The translations under genes were made by a program, and so were the position numbers. A stretch of 64,000 nt of DNA from Ktedonosporobacter rubrisoli (lineage in GTDB: Bacteria > Chloroflexota > Ktedonobacteria > Ktedonobacterales > Ktedonobacteraceae): assembly GCF_004208415.1 (NCBI RefSeq), contig NZ_CP035758.1:9238001-9302000 (forward strand). Reading direction: 5' to 3'. The notes beneath the pieces were generated by a model. That model did no database searches and was not told where the DNA came from. It was given only the letters and a program-made list of their open reading frames with translations. Positions 26,590-35,707 of the stretch are shown here, piece by piece (positions within the stretch are counted from its first letter, which is position 1; each line of letters begins with the position of its first letter).

Positions 26590-28230
26590 CTATTGCCCTT
26601 CTAATGTGCTAAAGTAATCGTGAACAAGATCTTTCATATCAGGAGAGACATTACTATTGTCGATGGCGTCATGGGCCATCTGATCGTATTGTTCAATGAC
26701 TTGTGAGTAAGGAACCGTATTCCCTGATTCCACAACTCCATTATTGTTATCGTTACTTTGCGTGCTTTGGCCACCGCTACCAATCTGGCCAGGAACGAAA
26801 ACCTGTTCTGATTTGCCTTGATTCTTACCGGCCCCATTTGTACCGCCCGAGCCTCCCTGGCCCTGACCCTGGCCTTGCCCTTGCCCCTGACCCTGGTTCT
26901 GGCTCTGACCTTGCCCTTGTCCCTGGCTTTGATTTTGTCCTTGCCCCTGGCTTTGGCCCTGACCCTGATTCTGGCTCTGACCTTGCCCTTGCCCCTGGCC
27001 GGGTTTTTGAGCCTGACCGGGCGTCTGGGCCTGGTTCTGATTCTGACTGCCATCAGTGGAGGCGGCTAGATTATTGGCGATCTGCTGTAGGTTTTGGCTG
27101 GCCTGGTTAAAGGCGTTATTCTGGGCCTGAGAAGCCGCGTTCTGCGCGGCAGCTGCCTCGACGCCGTTGGCGGCATCGTTGACCTCGCTCTGATTGCCAT
27201 CGGCGACGGATTTTGCCAATTGGTGGAGCGCTGAGCTCAGGCTAGGATTCTGATTGGCTTGATTAGCCGCAGATTCGATCTGTTGCGCTAGCTGGCTGCG
27301 CTGGGAGGCCGACATGCTATTGGCCTGGGAGGCAAGATTCTTGAGTGCCGAGGCCAGATCTTTGCTATTATTGCTTGCCAGAGCCTTACCGGCAGCATTT
27401 AGATTGGCGTTAGAGCTATTCTGCAAGGCCGTACTGGCTGAGGCTGTGCCTTGCGCTCGATTGGCGCTCTGCGGATCGCGCAACTGATCGATCTTCGCCT
27501 GTGCTTCGGCTAAGGCCTGCTGGGCTTCCGTCTCATTCTTGGCCTGCTGTAGCTTGCCTTCAAGGTTGCGCAAGGTCTGATCGATGGCTTTTTGCTGCGT
27601 TGGTGAGAGCCCCTGTTGCTTTTGGAGCTCTTTGCGAATGCTCTCGATGGTAGAGACTTGTTTGGCGATATGAGCTTGAAATGTAGCCTGTTGCTGAAGA
27701 ACTGCATCCATCGGGTTTGGGAGCACGAGGAGGAGGATGAGGAGAATGGCAGCCACGCCAAACGTGATAAGCGTTGTGCGTCCAGGATGTAAGGAAATAG
27801 CGCTTCCCGGCCGATATTTTTGCAGTTGTTTAAGCGCGTCGCGCCTCTGCAGGCCTGCCAGCGACGAGGTATTATCGCGCAGCTCCCAGGCAGTTCCCAC
27901 ACGATCCTGGAGCGCGAGATGTTTATCTGCCAGGCGCGCCGCTCTGGCCAGTGTTGGACGATAGCGAATGGCCACTACAAGTGCGACAATGATGCAGATG
28001 CCGGCCAGCCCTGTCGCCCAGTAATGCGCCGTGGCCCAGGGCAGGAAGCGCGAAATCGCTAATACCAGGCAGGCCACAATAAGGCCGGTGATGATTCCTC
28101 CTGTGAGCCAGCGCAGAAACTGCCTGAGCGCAAAGCGTCTTTGCCAGGGACGTAAACTTTTGACAAGGCTCTCACTACTGAAAGATTCCTGGGTAATTGC
28201 TGCTATTCGCGATGGCATCAAGCTGGCCAT
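26590..28230 (-). CDS. Membrane protein with Gln/Gly-rich region
   Basis: 546 residues from the ATG at 28230 (AAAGG 8 nt upstream; the open frame reaches 28287). Three membrane helices lie near 45-65, 73-93 and 155-175. After them comes a long Ala/Gln/Asn-rich helical region with coiled-coil character (STIESIRKELQKQQGL, LEGKLQQAKNETEAQQAL). A 75-residue repeat of Gly-Gln pairs follows (about 395-470), and a short conserved C-terminus reads MAHDAIDNSNVSPDMKDLVHDYFS. No enzyme motif is seen. The repeat tract could be an extended spacer outside the cell. Its place directly upstream of moxR (6 bp) suggests it is part of the same machine. I do not know a named family; it looks like the variable membrane subunit often found in MoxR operons. 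Confidence 0.8.
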   Translation of the reverse strand: MASLMPSRIAAITQESFSSESLVKSLRPWQRRFALRQFLRWLTGGIITGLIVACLVLAISRFLPWATAHYWATGLAGICIIVALVVAIRYRPTLARAARLADKHLALQDRVGTAWELRDNTSSLAGLQRRDALKQLQKYRPGSAISLHPGRTTLITFGVAAILLILLLVLPNPMDAVLQQQATFQAHIAKQVSTIESIRKELQKQQGLSPTQQKAIDQTLRNLEGKLQQAKNETEAQQALAEAQAKIDQLRDPQSANRAQGTASASTALQNSSNANLNAAGKALASNNSKDLASALKNLASQANSMSASQRSQLAQQIESAANQANQNPSLSSALHQLAKSVADGNQSEVNDAANGVEAAAAQNAASQAQNNAFNQASQNLQQIANNLAASTDGSQNQNQAQTPGQAQKPGQGQGQGQSQNQGQGQSQGQGQNQSQGQGQGQSQNQGQGQGQGQGQGQGGSGGTNGAGKNQGKSEQVFVPGQIGSGGQSTQSNDNNNGVVESGNTVPYSQVIEQYDQMAHDAIDNSNVSPDMKDLVHDYFSTLEGQ

Positions 28231-28447
28231 GATCAAGCCTTTCTTTCCGCAGTATCCGCAAGATAGAGCAGGATACAAGAGGAACAATATGGATCAGGTA
28301 TTTCTGTTTGAGCTTTATCCCTCTGTACAAACCCGCTAGATTGAACTTCTATACTTTACTACATTTCTCTCTATTTTACATTACATGCGGTTGCCCACGG
28401 CTATTTAATGCTCTTGTTTTTGCTCCATCCACCAGTCCGAGAAACAG

Positions 28448-28496
28448 AAAAAATGGGGGTGCTCCATGCCCCGGCAGAGGACTGGCCGTCCTCTGC
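28448..28496 (-). terminator. Intra-cluster hairpin with T-run
   Basis: GCAGAGGAC-TGGCC-GTCCTCTGC (28474-28496) is a perfect 9-bp stem 55 bp past the ABC permease stop. On the minus strand it is followed 20 nt later by a six-T run (28448-28453). It would end or thin transcription between the ABC genes and the moxR group. The 320-bp gap (28231-28550) shows no gene and may hold a second promoter. Confidence 0.45.
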
Positions 28497-28550
28497 TACC
28501 TGTCCCTCGTACATGGTGCTCTTGCCTCTCACTTTTGCCTCTGACGAGAA

Positions 28551-29435
28551 TTAAAGGGCGCTGGCGGCTGCCTGTGTATCTTTGCCTTTGCGCCATGTGC
28601 GAAAACGGGCAAGGGCGTTAGGCTTAGCCGTCCACATACTCAGCAAGAATAGGATCGCCGTACCTAGCACACTCAAGAGCGAAAAAACTACCCATGGCGC
28701 TATCTGCATACTCCCCACAAGGAACGCATTGACGCCGCCTAGAGAGCCCATAGAAAACGTGGAGTAGAGCGCTATGGCCGGGTTCCAGGCCAGCGACCAT
28801 GGATAGCCCTTCATGGAAGATCCTCCACCGACATCTCCAAGCGTGCGAATGAAGAAAATCAACAAAGGCATGACTATCCAGAGCAAGCTAAGCAGATAAG
28901 TAATCGCCGTTGAGACTGCCGGGCGCTGAAAAAGCGTCGAGCAGAGCAGCCCGAGCGTGCCGATGACAAACGCGGTATCAACGAAGATAAGTAAGGCGCT
29001 GAGCACTTGATCTGGCGCGACGCCCCCAAAGAAGAATACAAGACTAAAGAGCGGAGCCGAGGCCGCGATCAGCAGGAGGGCATTCATCAAGCCGGCTACT
29101 AGCTTGCCACAGACCAGCGCGAATGCTGAGAGACGAGAGCAGAGCAGCAAATCATAAGTTTGTCGCTCCTTCTCTCCATTGACGGCCGTGGCGGTAAAGG
29201 CCGGTGTAATAAACACAATCAGAAAAAGTTGGAGGAGAGAGAGCAGAACATAGAGATTCCTGCCAGCATCGCTCCAACCGTTGCTGCCATAGTAACTATT
29301 GTTATCGGTAAAACGGGTGATAAAAAACCATCCGAGCAGGCCCATGAGCAGGATGTAAACAACAATTACCCAGATCGTACGCTCGCGGCGCATGCGCAGA
29401 CGTAGCTCTTTTGTAAGAAGCGCAAGAAAAGTCAT
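28551..29435 (-). CDS. ABC-2 type transporter permease
   Basis: A 294-residue membrane subunit of an ABC-2 type system. The cytoplasmic N-terminus reads LALLTKELRLRMRRERT, followed by six hydrophobic helices (roughly 22-42, 68-90, 116-140, 146-168, 176-197, 245-268), the usual ABC-2 plan. The segment NGEKERQTYDLLLCSRLS between helices 2 and 3 is the family's conserved cytoplasmic loop. The start overlaps the upstream ATPase stop by 4 nt (ATGA), so the two are translationally coupled. Cargo is unknown; similar pairs export polymers, drugs or lipids, or serve gliding-type envelope machines. Confidence 0.88.
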   Translation of the reverse strand: MTFLALLTKELRLRMRRERTIWVIVVYILLMGLLGWFFITRFTDNNSYYGSNGWSDAGRNLYVLLSLLQLFLIVFITPAFTATAVNGEKERQTYDLLLCSRLSAFALVCGKLVAGLMNALLLIAASAPLFSLVFFFGGVAPDQVLSALLIFVDTAFVIGTLGLLCSTLFQRPAVSTAITYLLSLLWIVMPLLIFFIRTLGDVGGGSSMKGYPWSLAWNPAIALYSTFSMGSLGGVNAFLVGSMQIAPWVVFSLLSVLGTAILFLLSMWTAKPNALARFRTWRKGKDTQAAASAL

Positions 29436-30403
29436 GATGGACTGCTTCCCTCTGTAATACTCATGAAAACTTCTTCAAGCCTACCTCCGCCGCTGCGCGG
29501 GGCAAAGGAAACTACAGGGATATTTTCCGCGATCAATCTTGAGAGAATAGTATGGAGCTCTTGATCGCTGCCGGTAAATTCGGCCTGGATAAGATTCCCC
29601 TCGCCATGTGTAACATTGCTAATTCCGGCTATATCTTTCAGCAGGTGCATGGCATCGTCTAAGCGCTCCTGCTCCAAAATGCGAATTTCAAGCTGCCGTC
29701 CATCGCCGAGATGATGTGAGACCTTTTCCACATCGCCCGAGAGGACGAGATGCCCCTTTTGCATGATCGCCACATCAGTACACATCTCGGCCAACTCAAG
29801 CAGAATGTGCGAACTGATGATCACAGTTTTACCCATGCCCTGGAGCGTGCGCAAAAGCTCGCGTAGCTCTACCCTGGCGCGTGGGTCCAGACCCGAAGCC
29901 GGCTCATCCAGTAGCAATACCTCTGGATCATGTACAAGAGCGCGGGCCAGACACAGCCTTTGCTTCATGCCACGCGAGAGCGTTTCCACTAGCGTATCGC
30001 GTTTCCCTGTCAATTCAACGAGCTCAAGCAGATCGTTGATGATGCGTTGACGCTTGGGGCGCGGGATGCCGTGAATACCCGCGTAAAATTCGAGATATTC
30101 CGCAGCCGTGAGGTCGGGATAGACGCCAAAGAAGTCAGGCATATAGCCAACCTTGCGTTGAATAATCGAAGGGGCTTGCGTTACCTCTTCCTGCTCAAAC
30201 CAGACCTCCCCGCTGCTAGGGGTAATCAGAGCCGCCAGGATGCGCAGGAGCGTAGTCTTACCGGCGCCGTTGGGGCCAATAAGGCCAAAGATTGTCCCGC
30301 GTGGCACCTCCAGATTAACGTCGCTCAAGGCATCGACGGTGCGATAACGTTTAGAGATGTGCTGTATTTTGATGATCGACTCTCTCGGCTCTACAGTTTG
30401 CAT
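29432..30403 (-). CDS. ABC transporter ATP-binding protein
   Basis: A 323-residue ATPase of the ABC-2 (CcmA/GldA-like) class. Walker A is LIGPNGAGKTTLLRIL, the Q-loop region is KVGYMPDFFGVYPDLTAAEYL, the signature is LSRGMKQRLCLARAL, Walker B is VLLLDEPASGLDPRARVEL and the switch region is VIISSHILLELAEMCTDVAIM. The signature has Arg in place of the second Gly (LSRGM), which is common in this class. A C-terminal domain of about 80 residues (QLEIRILEQERLDDAM) follows. It starts 17 bp after the large exported protein and overlaps the permease by 4 nt, forming a transporter pair inside the MoxR cluster. Confidence 0.93.
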   Translation of the reverse strand: MQTVEPRESIIKIQHISKRYRTVDALSDVNLEVPRGTIFGLIGPNGAGKTTLLRILAALITPSSGEVWFEQEEVTQAPSIIQRKVGYMPDFFGVYPDLTAAEYLEFYAGIHGIPRPKRQRIINDLLELVELTGKRDTLVETLSRGMKQRLCLARALVHDPEVLLLDEPASGLDPRARVELRELLRTLQGMGKTVIISSHILLELAEMCTDVAIMQKGHLVLSGDVEKVSHHLGDGRQLEIRILEQERLDDAMHLLKDIAGISNVTHGEGNLIQAEFTGSDQELHTILSRLIAENIPVVSFAPRSGGGRLEEVFMSITEGSSPS

Positions 30404-30420
30404 AAAGCGCTCTGCCCCTC

Positions 30421-33165
30421 CTAGCTTGAGATGGTGCCCTGTAGTTGCAAGGACGGCTTGCTAAAGACCATTGTGCCTAGCGAAGAGTCCTGATTGGCAA
30501 ATTGCGCCAATACATGTCCACCTGGCCCGATATATGGCTGAGTATTGTTAGTAGAAAAACTAAAATTTGCGAGCGTGAAGCTATCCCAGTTTCTGGTTTG
30601 CCAGTTGTAGAGATAGACGTGCAGGTGATTGGCATCGATGGGCGGACCCGAGCCCTGCCCCATGGCTGTAACGACCTGCGCAAGGTTAGAAGGCTCCGAG
30701 ATGGTAAGGCCGGTCACATGCAGGTTGGGAATATTGGGCAGAGTGAACTCAAAGGTCATACTACCTGTAGTCATGGTATAGATGCCAGGGAATTGGGTTT
30801 GGAGATTATTGCTATCTCCTTGCATATCAACGAGCTGACTGGATACCAGATCGGTTGGCACATTGATGTTGCCGGCATAGTTGATATCAAGAGGCGCCTG
30901 CACAACAACTTCTTGCTCGCGCGCGGCTGAGTTGCCATTGATTGTGATATTGCCCGCAGCTGCCGATAAGTTATCGGCCCAACCAATCAACGTAGCCGAG
31001 GAGCCAGGCAACAGTAATGGATCTCGACCATTGATCTGGTAGGGGCTGCCTCCGCTATAGACCCCGTTGCTGGTCGTCACTACGACGCCGTTTGAGGTGA
31101 TTGTCTTGACCGCGACCCGGCAAGGGCTGGTGCCACAATCGTAATAGGCGTTTTCGCCGCTCAGCGTAGCCAGCAAGGCCATGTGCCGTTGTTGGATGGT
31201 TTGCGTCTGGGAAGAACCCGAATATGGATTGTAAGGCCCATATTGGGGCTGTACCTTGTTGTTGCTAGCAATCTGATCGGCTAGCGACATCTCCTGTCCG
31301 CTGCCGTTATCAAGCATTGAGATGCTTACCTGCTTGGTTTGCAGCGCGGCAAGATTCCCTAGTGCCATATAGTGGCTGCCCATCAGAACATAGGCATCGC
31401 TCAGCGCGTAGGGTAGTGTGTTAGTGACAGTTCCGGTCAGCGTGTTATTCTGTAGCGTCAGGTGCGGGATAATGCCGCCTTTAAACTGGCTATCGTGCTG
31501 CGAGATAAGCGTACGTATGGTCCAGATATCGACGCCTTGCAGGTCCGCGTCTGTCCCGTTGGGGCTTGAGAGGATTGTCGTTGGCTGCTGTCTGGGTCGA
31601 TCTGTATAAAAGCCGTTGGGATTGGTCGAAGGTTGAACCAGCCCGTTGCCGGGAATGTGCACCTGAAAATCGCCCTGACTGGGAACAAAAACCCCTATAT
31701 AGGTAGTGACATGCGCGGCAGTTGCATTGGTGGCAGGACGATCCAACTGAACCACTGAGATGCTACTGCTGATAATCGAGGTTCCCTTTTCTTGTAGGGC
31801 CAGGCCATAGCAGAGCAGGGAGAAAACAAGGATGGTTGCCAGAACAATGCGCCAGCTCCAATCGCGCTTTTTTAGCCAGCGAATGATGAGCATGCGCGCT
31901 GGGCCAAGCACAAAGACATAGCCAAGCAGCAAGACGAGAATAAGCCAGGTCGCGGGGAATGCGCTGGGGAAGAGCGTATGTAGTAGCGCATCCATATTGC
32001 CATTATTGTAGAGCGAGAATTTGGGCGTCGTCGTATTCAAGTTAGTTGCGACCAGCTGGTCTCCCAGCGTGCGCAGCAGCAGGCCTTTCCATAGCGTTGT
32101 TGCCCCCTGCCAGCTTGTGACTGGCTCCAGGGTAGGATCAAAGGCAAGATAGCAGATAATTCCCTGTCCCTGCTGCCTCTGGGCCAGGAGAGGAATAGAT
32201 CCGCTGGAGTGCACAACCGAGCTGCCGGCGACAGGCGAGGCCACGCTAACCGCCACGGGCGATGGAGCTTTATCGGACACGTTGCTCTGCTGTGGGCCAC
32301 TTTTGCCAGGGCCGCCAACCGGGAGCAGTGAGGCTCCGGCGGGGATGGTATCGGTCCCTGTAATAGAGACTGGCAAGAGGCTGGGAGGCAGAGGGCTGAG
32401 CGTATTGCGCCACTCAGGGCCACCTACAACAATCAATGAGCCACCCTGGTTCACCCAGTTTTGCAGGGCCGTGAGTTGCTCTTTGTTAAGAGAACTTGTG
32501 GTGAAATTATCGATTACGATCAGGTCGAAGTTCTTGAGCGCCGCCGCAATGCTTGGCATGGTGGCGGCATTTAGCGGCTCGGTAATAATAGATGAAGCCT
32601 GGCTGGGAAGAGAGGTAGCAAGTGCATTAAGCGGACCAAAGCCGGCAGTCTGATCGGAGAGAATCCCAATGAAGATGTCATTGACGCCAAGGCTGCGCAA
32701 AGAACTTACCTGAGAGCTTACTTTGGCACCATTGGTATTGAGCAGATCTACAGTGATATTCTGGGTTATACCCTGAGTACCAAAGTAGAAGGGCACATAG
32801 AGAGTAACCTCTTTCTGTGCTCCCGTAGGTAGGCTGATCGCTTCCTGGTATTTTGAGATCGTCGCCGCGTTTCCTGCTCCTGAAAAAGGCGCTGGCACAT
32901 TGATAGAAACTTTGCCATTGAAATCGGGCCCATCATTATGTAAAGTGACCTGAATGGGGACCCAGTTCCCATCGCGATAGCGCGAATCGAAACCAGCGTT
33001 GATCCGAAAGGCGGGCCCGCCAGCCGTGTTCTTGAGCGCCTGGGCTGAAGCCGTCGCCGGAAGAAGCAAAAGGGCAGAGACCAGGGCGAGTGTCAACACA
33101 AAGCCAGTTAATGCGAGCTGTCGTATAGTCAGGTCGGAACGTGGCCGACCGTTGCTGTGCGGCAT
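30421..33165 (-). CDS. Large exported/membrane protein, first gene of the MoxR/VWA cluster
   Basis: 914 residues. An N-terminal signal sequence (about 14-42, ending ATASAQA) is followed by a beta-sandwich region (FRINAGFDSRYRDGNWVPIQVTLHNDG). A GATase-like Rossmann segment carries FDLIVIDNFTTSS and GGSLIVVGGPEWRNTLSP. Two membrane helices lie near 394-415 and 426-448, and a second exposed part of about 460 residues is rich in Asn, Thr and Ser with no recognised domain. The order 'beta domain, GATase-like, helix pair' resembles the two downstream VWA proteins, so the three may be paralogous parts of one surface complex. AGAGAGG precedes the ATG, inside a duplicated 14-bp repeat. No known name. 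Confidence 0.8.
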   Translation of the reverse strand: MPHSNGRPRSDLTIRQLALTGFVLTLALVSALLLLPATASAQALKNTAGGPAFRINAGFDSRYRDGNWVPIQVTLHNDGPDFNGKVSINVPAPFSGAGNAATISKYQEAISLPTGAQKEVTLYVPFYFGTQGITQNITVDLLNTNGAKVSSQVSSLRSLGVNDIFIGILSDQTAGFGPLNALATSLPSQASSIITEPLNAATMPSIAAALKNFDLIVIDNFTTSSLNKEQLTALQNWVNQGGSLIVVGGPEWRNTLSPLPPSLLPVSITGTDTIPAGASLLPVGGPGKSGPQQSNVSDKAPSPVAVSVASPVAGSSVVHSSGSIPLLAQRQQGQGIICYLAFDPTLEPVTSWQGATTLWKGLLLRTLGDQLVATNLNTTTPKFSLYNNGNMDALLHTLFPSAFPATWLILVLLLGYVFVLGPARMLIIRWLKKRDWSWRIVLATILVFSLLCYGLALQEKGTSIISSSISVVQLDRPATNATAAHVTTYIGVFVPSQGDFQVHIPGNGLVQPSTNPNGFYTDRPRQQPTTILSSPNGTDADLQGVDIWTIRTLISQHDSQFKGGIIPHLTLQNNTLTGTVTNTLPYALSDAYVLMGSHYMALGNLAALQTKQVSISMLDNGSGQEMSLADQIASNNKVQPQYGPYNPYSGSSQTQTIQQRHMALLATLSGENAYYDCGTSPCRVAVKTITSNGVVVTTSNGVYSGGSPYQINGRDPLLLPGSSATLIGWADNLSAAAGNITINGNSAAREQEVVVQAPLDINYAGNINVPTDLVSSQLVDMQGDSNNLQTQFPGIYTMTTGSMTFEFTLPNIPNLHVTGLTISEPSNLAQVVTAMGQGSGPPIDANHLHVYLYNWQTRNWDSFTLANFSFSTNNTQPYIGPGGHVLAQFANQDSSLGTMVFSKPSLQLQGTISS

Positions 33166-33428
33166 ATGCTTTGCCTCTCTTAACGAGTATTTTTACCTCT
33201 CTTAACGAGCACCTAAAGGGCAAATGGTGGTTAGCGATAATCCATCTGCTTCAATTGTGAAAAGCGCTTCCTTCGCTAGTTGGTTATATCCCGTAAGTAT
33301 AGCGATTTGCATAAAAATTTCCAGAGGCATATGCACCATTTTTTTGCCTGTTTATGAATGGGACTAACTATTTAGACGCTTGACGCAGAAATTTTGTTGC
33401 GCTATATGAGACTGCCATAATTATAGCA
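33166..33428 (-). promoter_or_regulatory. Leader and candidate promoter of the MoxR/VWA cluster
   Basis: A perfect extended -10 (TG-C-TATAAT; 33420-33428) lies 255 bp upstream of the start at 33165, with no good -35 at 16-18 nt. The direct repeat CCTCTCTTAACGAG occurs at 33174-33187 and 33196-33209. On the minus strand each copy carries AGAGAGG, and the nearer copy provides the ribosome-binding site for the ATG. The gap between ADH and this gene (33166-33594) has no other ORF worth naming. Confidence 0.4.
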
Positions 33429-33558
33429 GAATATAGGGTTGCTGGACTCTATCTTTCTATTCTGGCTAGCCTGGTGATGGCTCAAATCGGGGCTGCTGAA
33501 ATGTGGGTGAGATTGAAATTAGGAGGGATAGATGGAAAATAGCACTCTGTTTCACACT

Positions 33559-33583
33559 CTGGGCCGGGTTTACCCCAGCCCAG
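33559..33583 (-). terminator. Hairpin after the alcohol dehydrogenase gene
   Basis: CTGGGCCGGG and CCCAGCCCAG form a 10-bp G/C-rich stem with one G-U pair and a 5-nt loop, starting 12 nt past the stop at 33595. No immediate T-run follows, but the stem is strong and well placed to end the dehydrogenase transcript. Confidence 0.45.
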
Positions 33584-33594
33584 AACAAGCTTCT

Positions 33595-34701
33595 TTAGGG
33601 CACGATAACAATTTTGATGGGATCTCCAACGCGCTCTCTCATCACCCGGAAAGCCTCGGCGATATTCTCAAGCGGGAACTCGTGGGTCACAAGCTCTTCG
33701 CCGCGCAGACGACCTTGTGCGGCGAGCGATACGGCCCGCTTCACATTATTGCCGCCTTCGCCGCGTGTCGTGTACATAATAATGTCCCCTCTCACAACAG
33801 CGCTGAGATCGAAAGTAACCTGTCCGGGGTAGAAGGCCACAAAGAGAATTTTGCCGCCGCGCCTGGTTATCTGCACGCATTGTTGCGGAGTGGCAACATT
33901 GCCGGAGCACTCGATTGCCATATCAACTCCGAGCCCTTTGGTTAGCTCCATCACGGTTTTGACTGGATCAGCTTTACGTGAGTTGATGATATGATCTGCT
34001 CCAAGCTGGCGTCCTACTTCCAGGCGGTTATCGCGCGTGCCGATTAAAAATACATTAGCTGCTCCAAGCTGCTTGCAGGCTTGCACAGTCATCAGACCAA
34101 CAGGGCCAGGGCCAAATACTGCGATATCCTGTCCCAGGATATAGCCGCCGGCTGTATCTAGGCCGTAGAGGCCAGTACCGGCTGTTGTGACCAGCACAGC
34201 CGATTTGTAAGATAAAGAATCGGGCATCTTATATAAAGCGCTCACATTGTGGAGCACGTATTCTGCGAACCCGCCGTCAGCCGTCATGCCACTGGCTCGA
34301 TGGCCTTTTTCGCGGTTCCCATAGTTCAAACAGGCTGTATATTTTCCGGCAAGACAATTTTCGCAGCGACCGCAACCATGATGAGCCTCAATGCAAACGC
34401 GATCCCCGATGCTAAACTCATCGACCCCTTCACCGAGCGCAACAATAGTACCGGTCCATTCGTGGCCGGGCGTGAACTGCCCATAAGGAGGGGTGAGAGG
34501 AAAATGCCCATCAAGTATCTTGAGATCGGTTCCGCAAGTGCCACAGAGGGCAACCTTGACTAAGACTTCCCCATAGCCGGGTTGGGGCACGGGCCGATCA
34601 ACTACCCGAATGTCGCCCGGGCCGAAGAGGACCGCTGCGCGCATCTTTTCAGGAATAGGATAATGTCCCTGGGTTGCCTGATTGATAGTCGTACTCTGCA
34701 T
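33595..34701 (-). CDS. Zinc-dependent alcohol/polyol dehydrogenase
   Basis: Medium-chain dehydrogenase (368 aa) of the zinc-binding group near sorbitol and threonine dehydrogenases. Catalytic zinc ligands are visible: Cys56 in LCGTCGTDL and His80-Glu81 in PGHEWTG. The structural zinc site has four Cys (110, 113, 116, 124) in the segment HGCGRCENCLAGKYTACL. The Rossmann nucleotide loop reads VFGPGPVGLMTVQACKQLGA, and GTRDNR points to NAD(H)/NADP(H) specificity not resolved here. AAGGAG lies 7 nt upstream of the ATG. Substrate is unknown. It is a single-gene unit between the MFS transporter gene (divergent) and the MoxR cluster. Confidence 0.9.
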   Translation of the reverse strand: MQSTTINQATQGHYPIPEKMRAAVLFGPGDIRVVDRPVPQPGYGEVLVKVALCGTCGTDLKILDGHFPLTPPYGQFTPGHEWTGTIVALGEGVDEFSIGDRVCIEAHHGCGRCENCLAGKYTACLNYGNREKGHRASGMTADGGFAEYVLHNVSALYKMPDSLSYKSAVLVTTAGTGLYGLDTAGGYILGQDIAVFGPGPVGLMTVQACKQLGAANVFLIGTRDNRLEVGRQLGADHIINSRKADPVKTVMELTKGLGVDMAIECSGNVATPQQCVQITRRGGKILFVAFYPGQVTFDLSAVVRGDIIMYTTRGEGGNNVKRAVSLAAQGRLRGEELVTHEFPLENIAEAFRVMRERVGDPIKIVIVP

Positions 34702-35197
34702 TAGCTTCTCCTTGCTTTACTACGCTTTTGGATAAATGATAGATATTCTCGTGGGTTCCTGGCCTTATATAGTGTAACAACTAACCTGGTCTTATTCCCC
34801 TGTTATGTGACATAACTCCAGCTAAACACTGCTATTAACTGCTTGAGTTGTATGAGCGCTAGCGCTACGCAAAACTAACTGGGCGCAACGAGGTCCTGGG
34901 CTCTCTCCTGCCTATGAACTTCTTTCCTCTTGTGGCCAGATCGGGATAAAAAGCTCAGCTATGATAAACGACATATGGAAGAGGCCCAAAAAAGCATTCA
35001 TAGAAAAAATGGCATATATTAACGAACTTGTCAACCATATTGCTTCGCCTTTAAGCGTATTTCTGACGCTTTAATTATTCGTATTTATATAGAATATTAA
35101 GGAATTGCCTGCACTTCTTGCGTAGCTACTTCTTCTAACTTTATTACCGGCAGCATAAAATCTTGTCACTGTACGAGCTCGTTTTTAATTTAAAAGC
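34702..35197. other. A/T-rich divergent gap
   Basis: Part of a 1-kb region between the alcohol dehydrogenase and the MFS gene. It is clearly more A/T-rich than the genes around it and has no open frame with a ribosome site. It should contain the dehydrogenase promoter near 34740-34800, but I found no clear boxes there. Confidence 0.4.
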
Positions 35198-35227
35198 TTG
35201 ACATAATTTGAATGCTTCGTATATACT
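35198..35227 (+). promoter_or_regulatory. Promoter of the long-tailed MFS gene
   Basis: TTGACA at 35198-35203 with TATATA (35220-35225, spacer 16) or TATACT (35222-35227, spacer 18). This is a near-consensus sigma-70 promoter. The start codon is about 475 bp further on, giving an unusually long leader (35234-35707) with no ORF and only weak stems, for example CCAAG..CTTGG at about 35545-35561 followed by a T-rich stretch. A shorter transcript from an unseen promoter is possible. Confidence 0.5.
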
Positions 35228-35707
35228 TATTCACAAATGGCAGATAAAAGATCTGTACTAATTCGCGTTCTATTCTCCAGCTATATACTGACTATTCTAA
35301 TCAGGAGTGCGCAAGTACTTTATAGATAATAGAGAGGCGATCTTTTTTTATTTCTTAGGTTGTCCTCAATATCGTTGCTCAATGGTGTACTTATTGTGGG
35401 ATATGTTTTCTTATTCTGAACTAAGCCGCGGGTGCGCTGGGAGTGGGCTAAAGGTACTGTTTTTATTGTTTTAGAGATCCTTGCAGGATTACCACTAAAT
35501 ATTCCCCCACGTTACATCATACGAGTCAGCTAATTTACTTTTGCCAAGGGCGTCGCTTGGTATGCTTATTTTTGCAATGTTGCCCTGATCTACCAACGAG
35601 GCGTTCTTGACCGGCTCATTCCTGACGTCGTGCTATCCCTCCGGACTTTACCCATCTGATGGTATGCCTGTGAAGAGATAGCACTAATTATCTAGGTAGG
35701 AGCATCT

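Noticed and set aside
26820..27040. Apparent tandem DNA repeat with a long frame on the opposite strand
   Set aside because: It is the Gly-Gln codon repeat of the 546-residue membrane protein; the Leu/Pro-rich antisense frames are shadows.
35545..35575. Weak stem followed by T-rich sequence in the MFS leader, possible attenuator
   Set aside because: The stem is only 5 bp and the T-run is interrupted.
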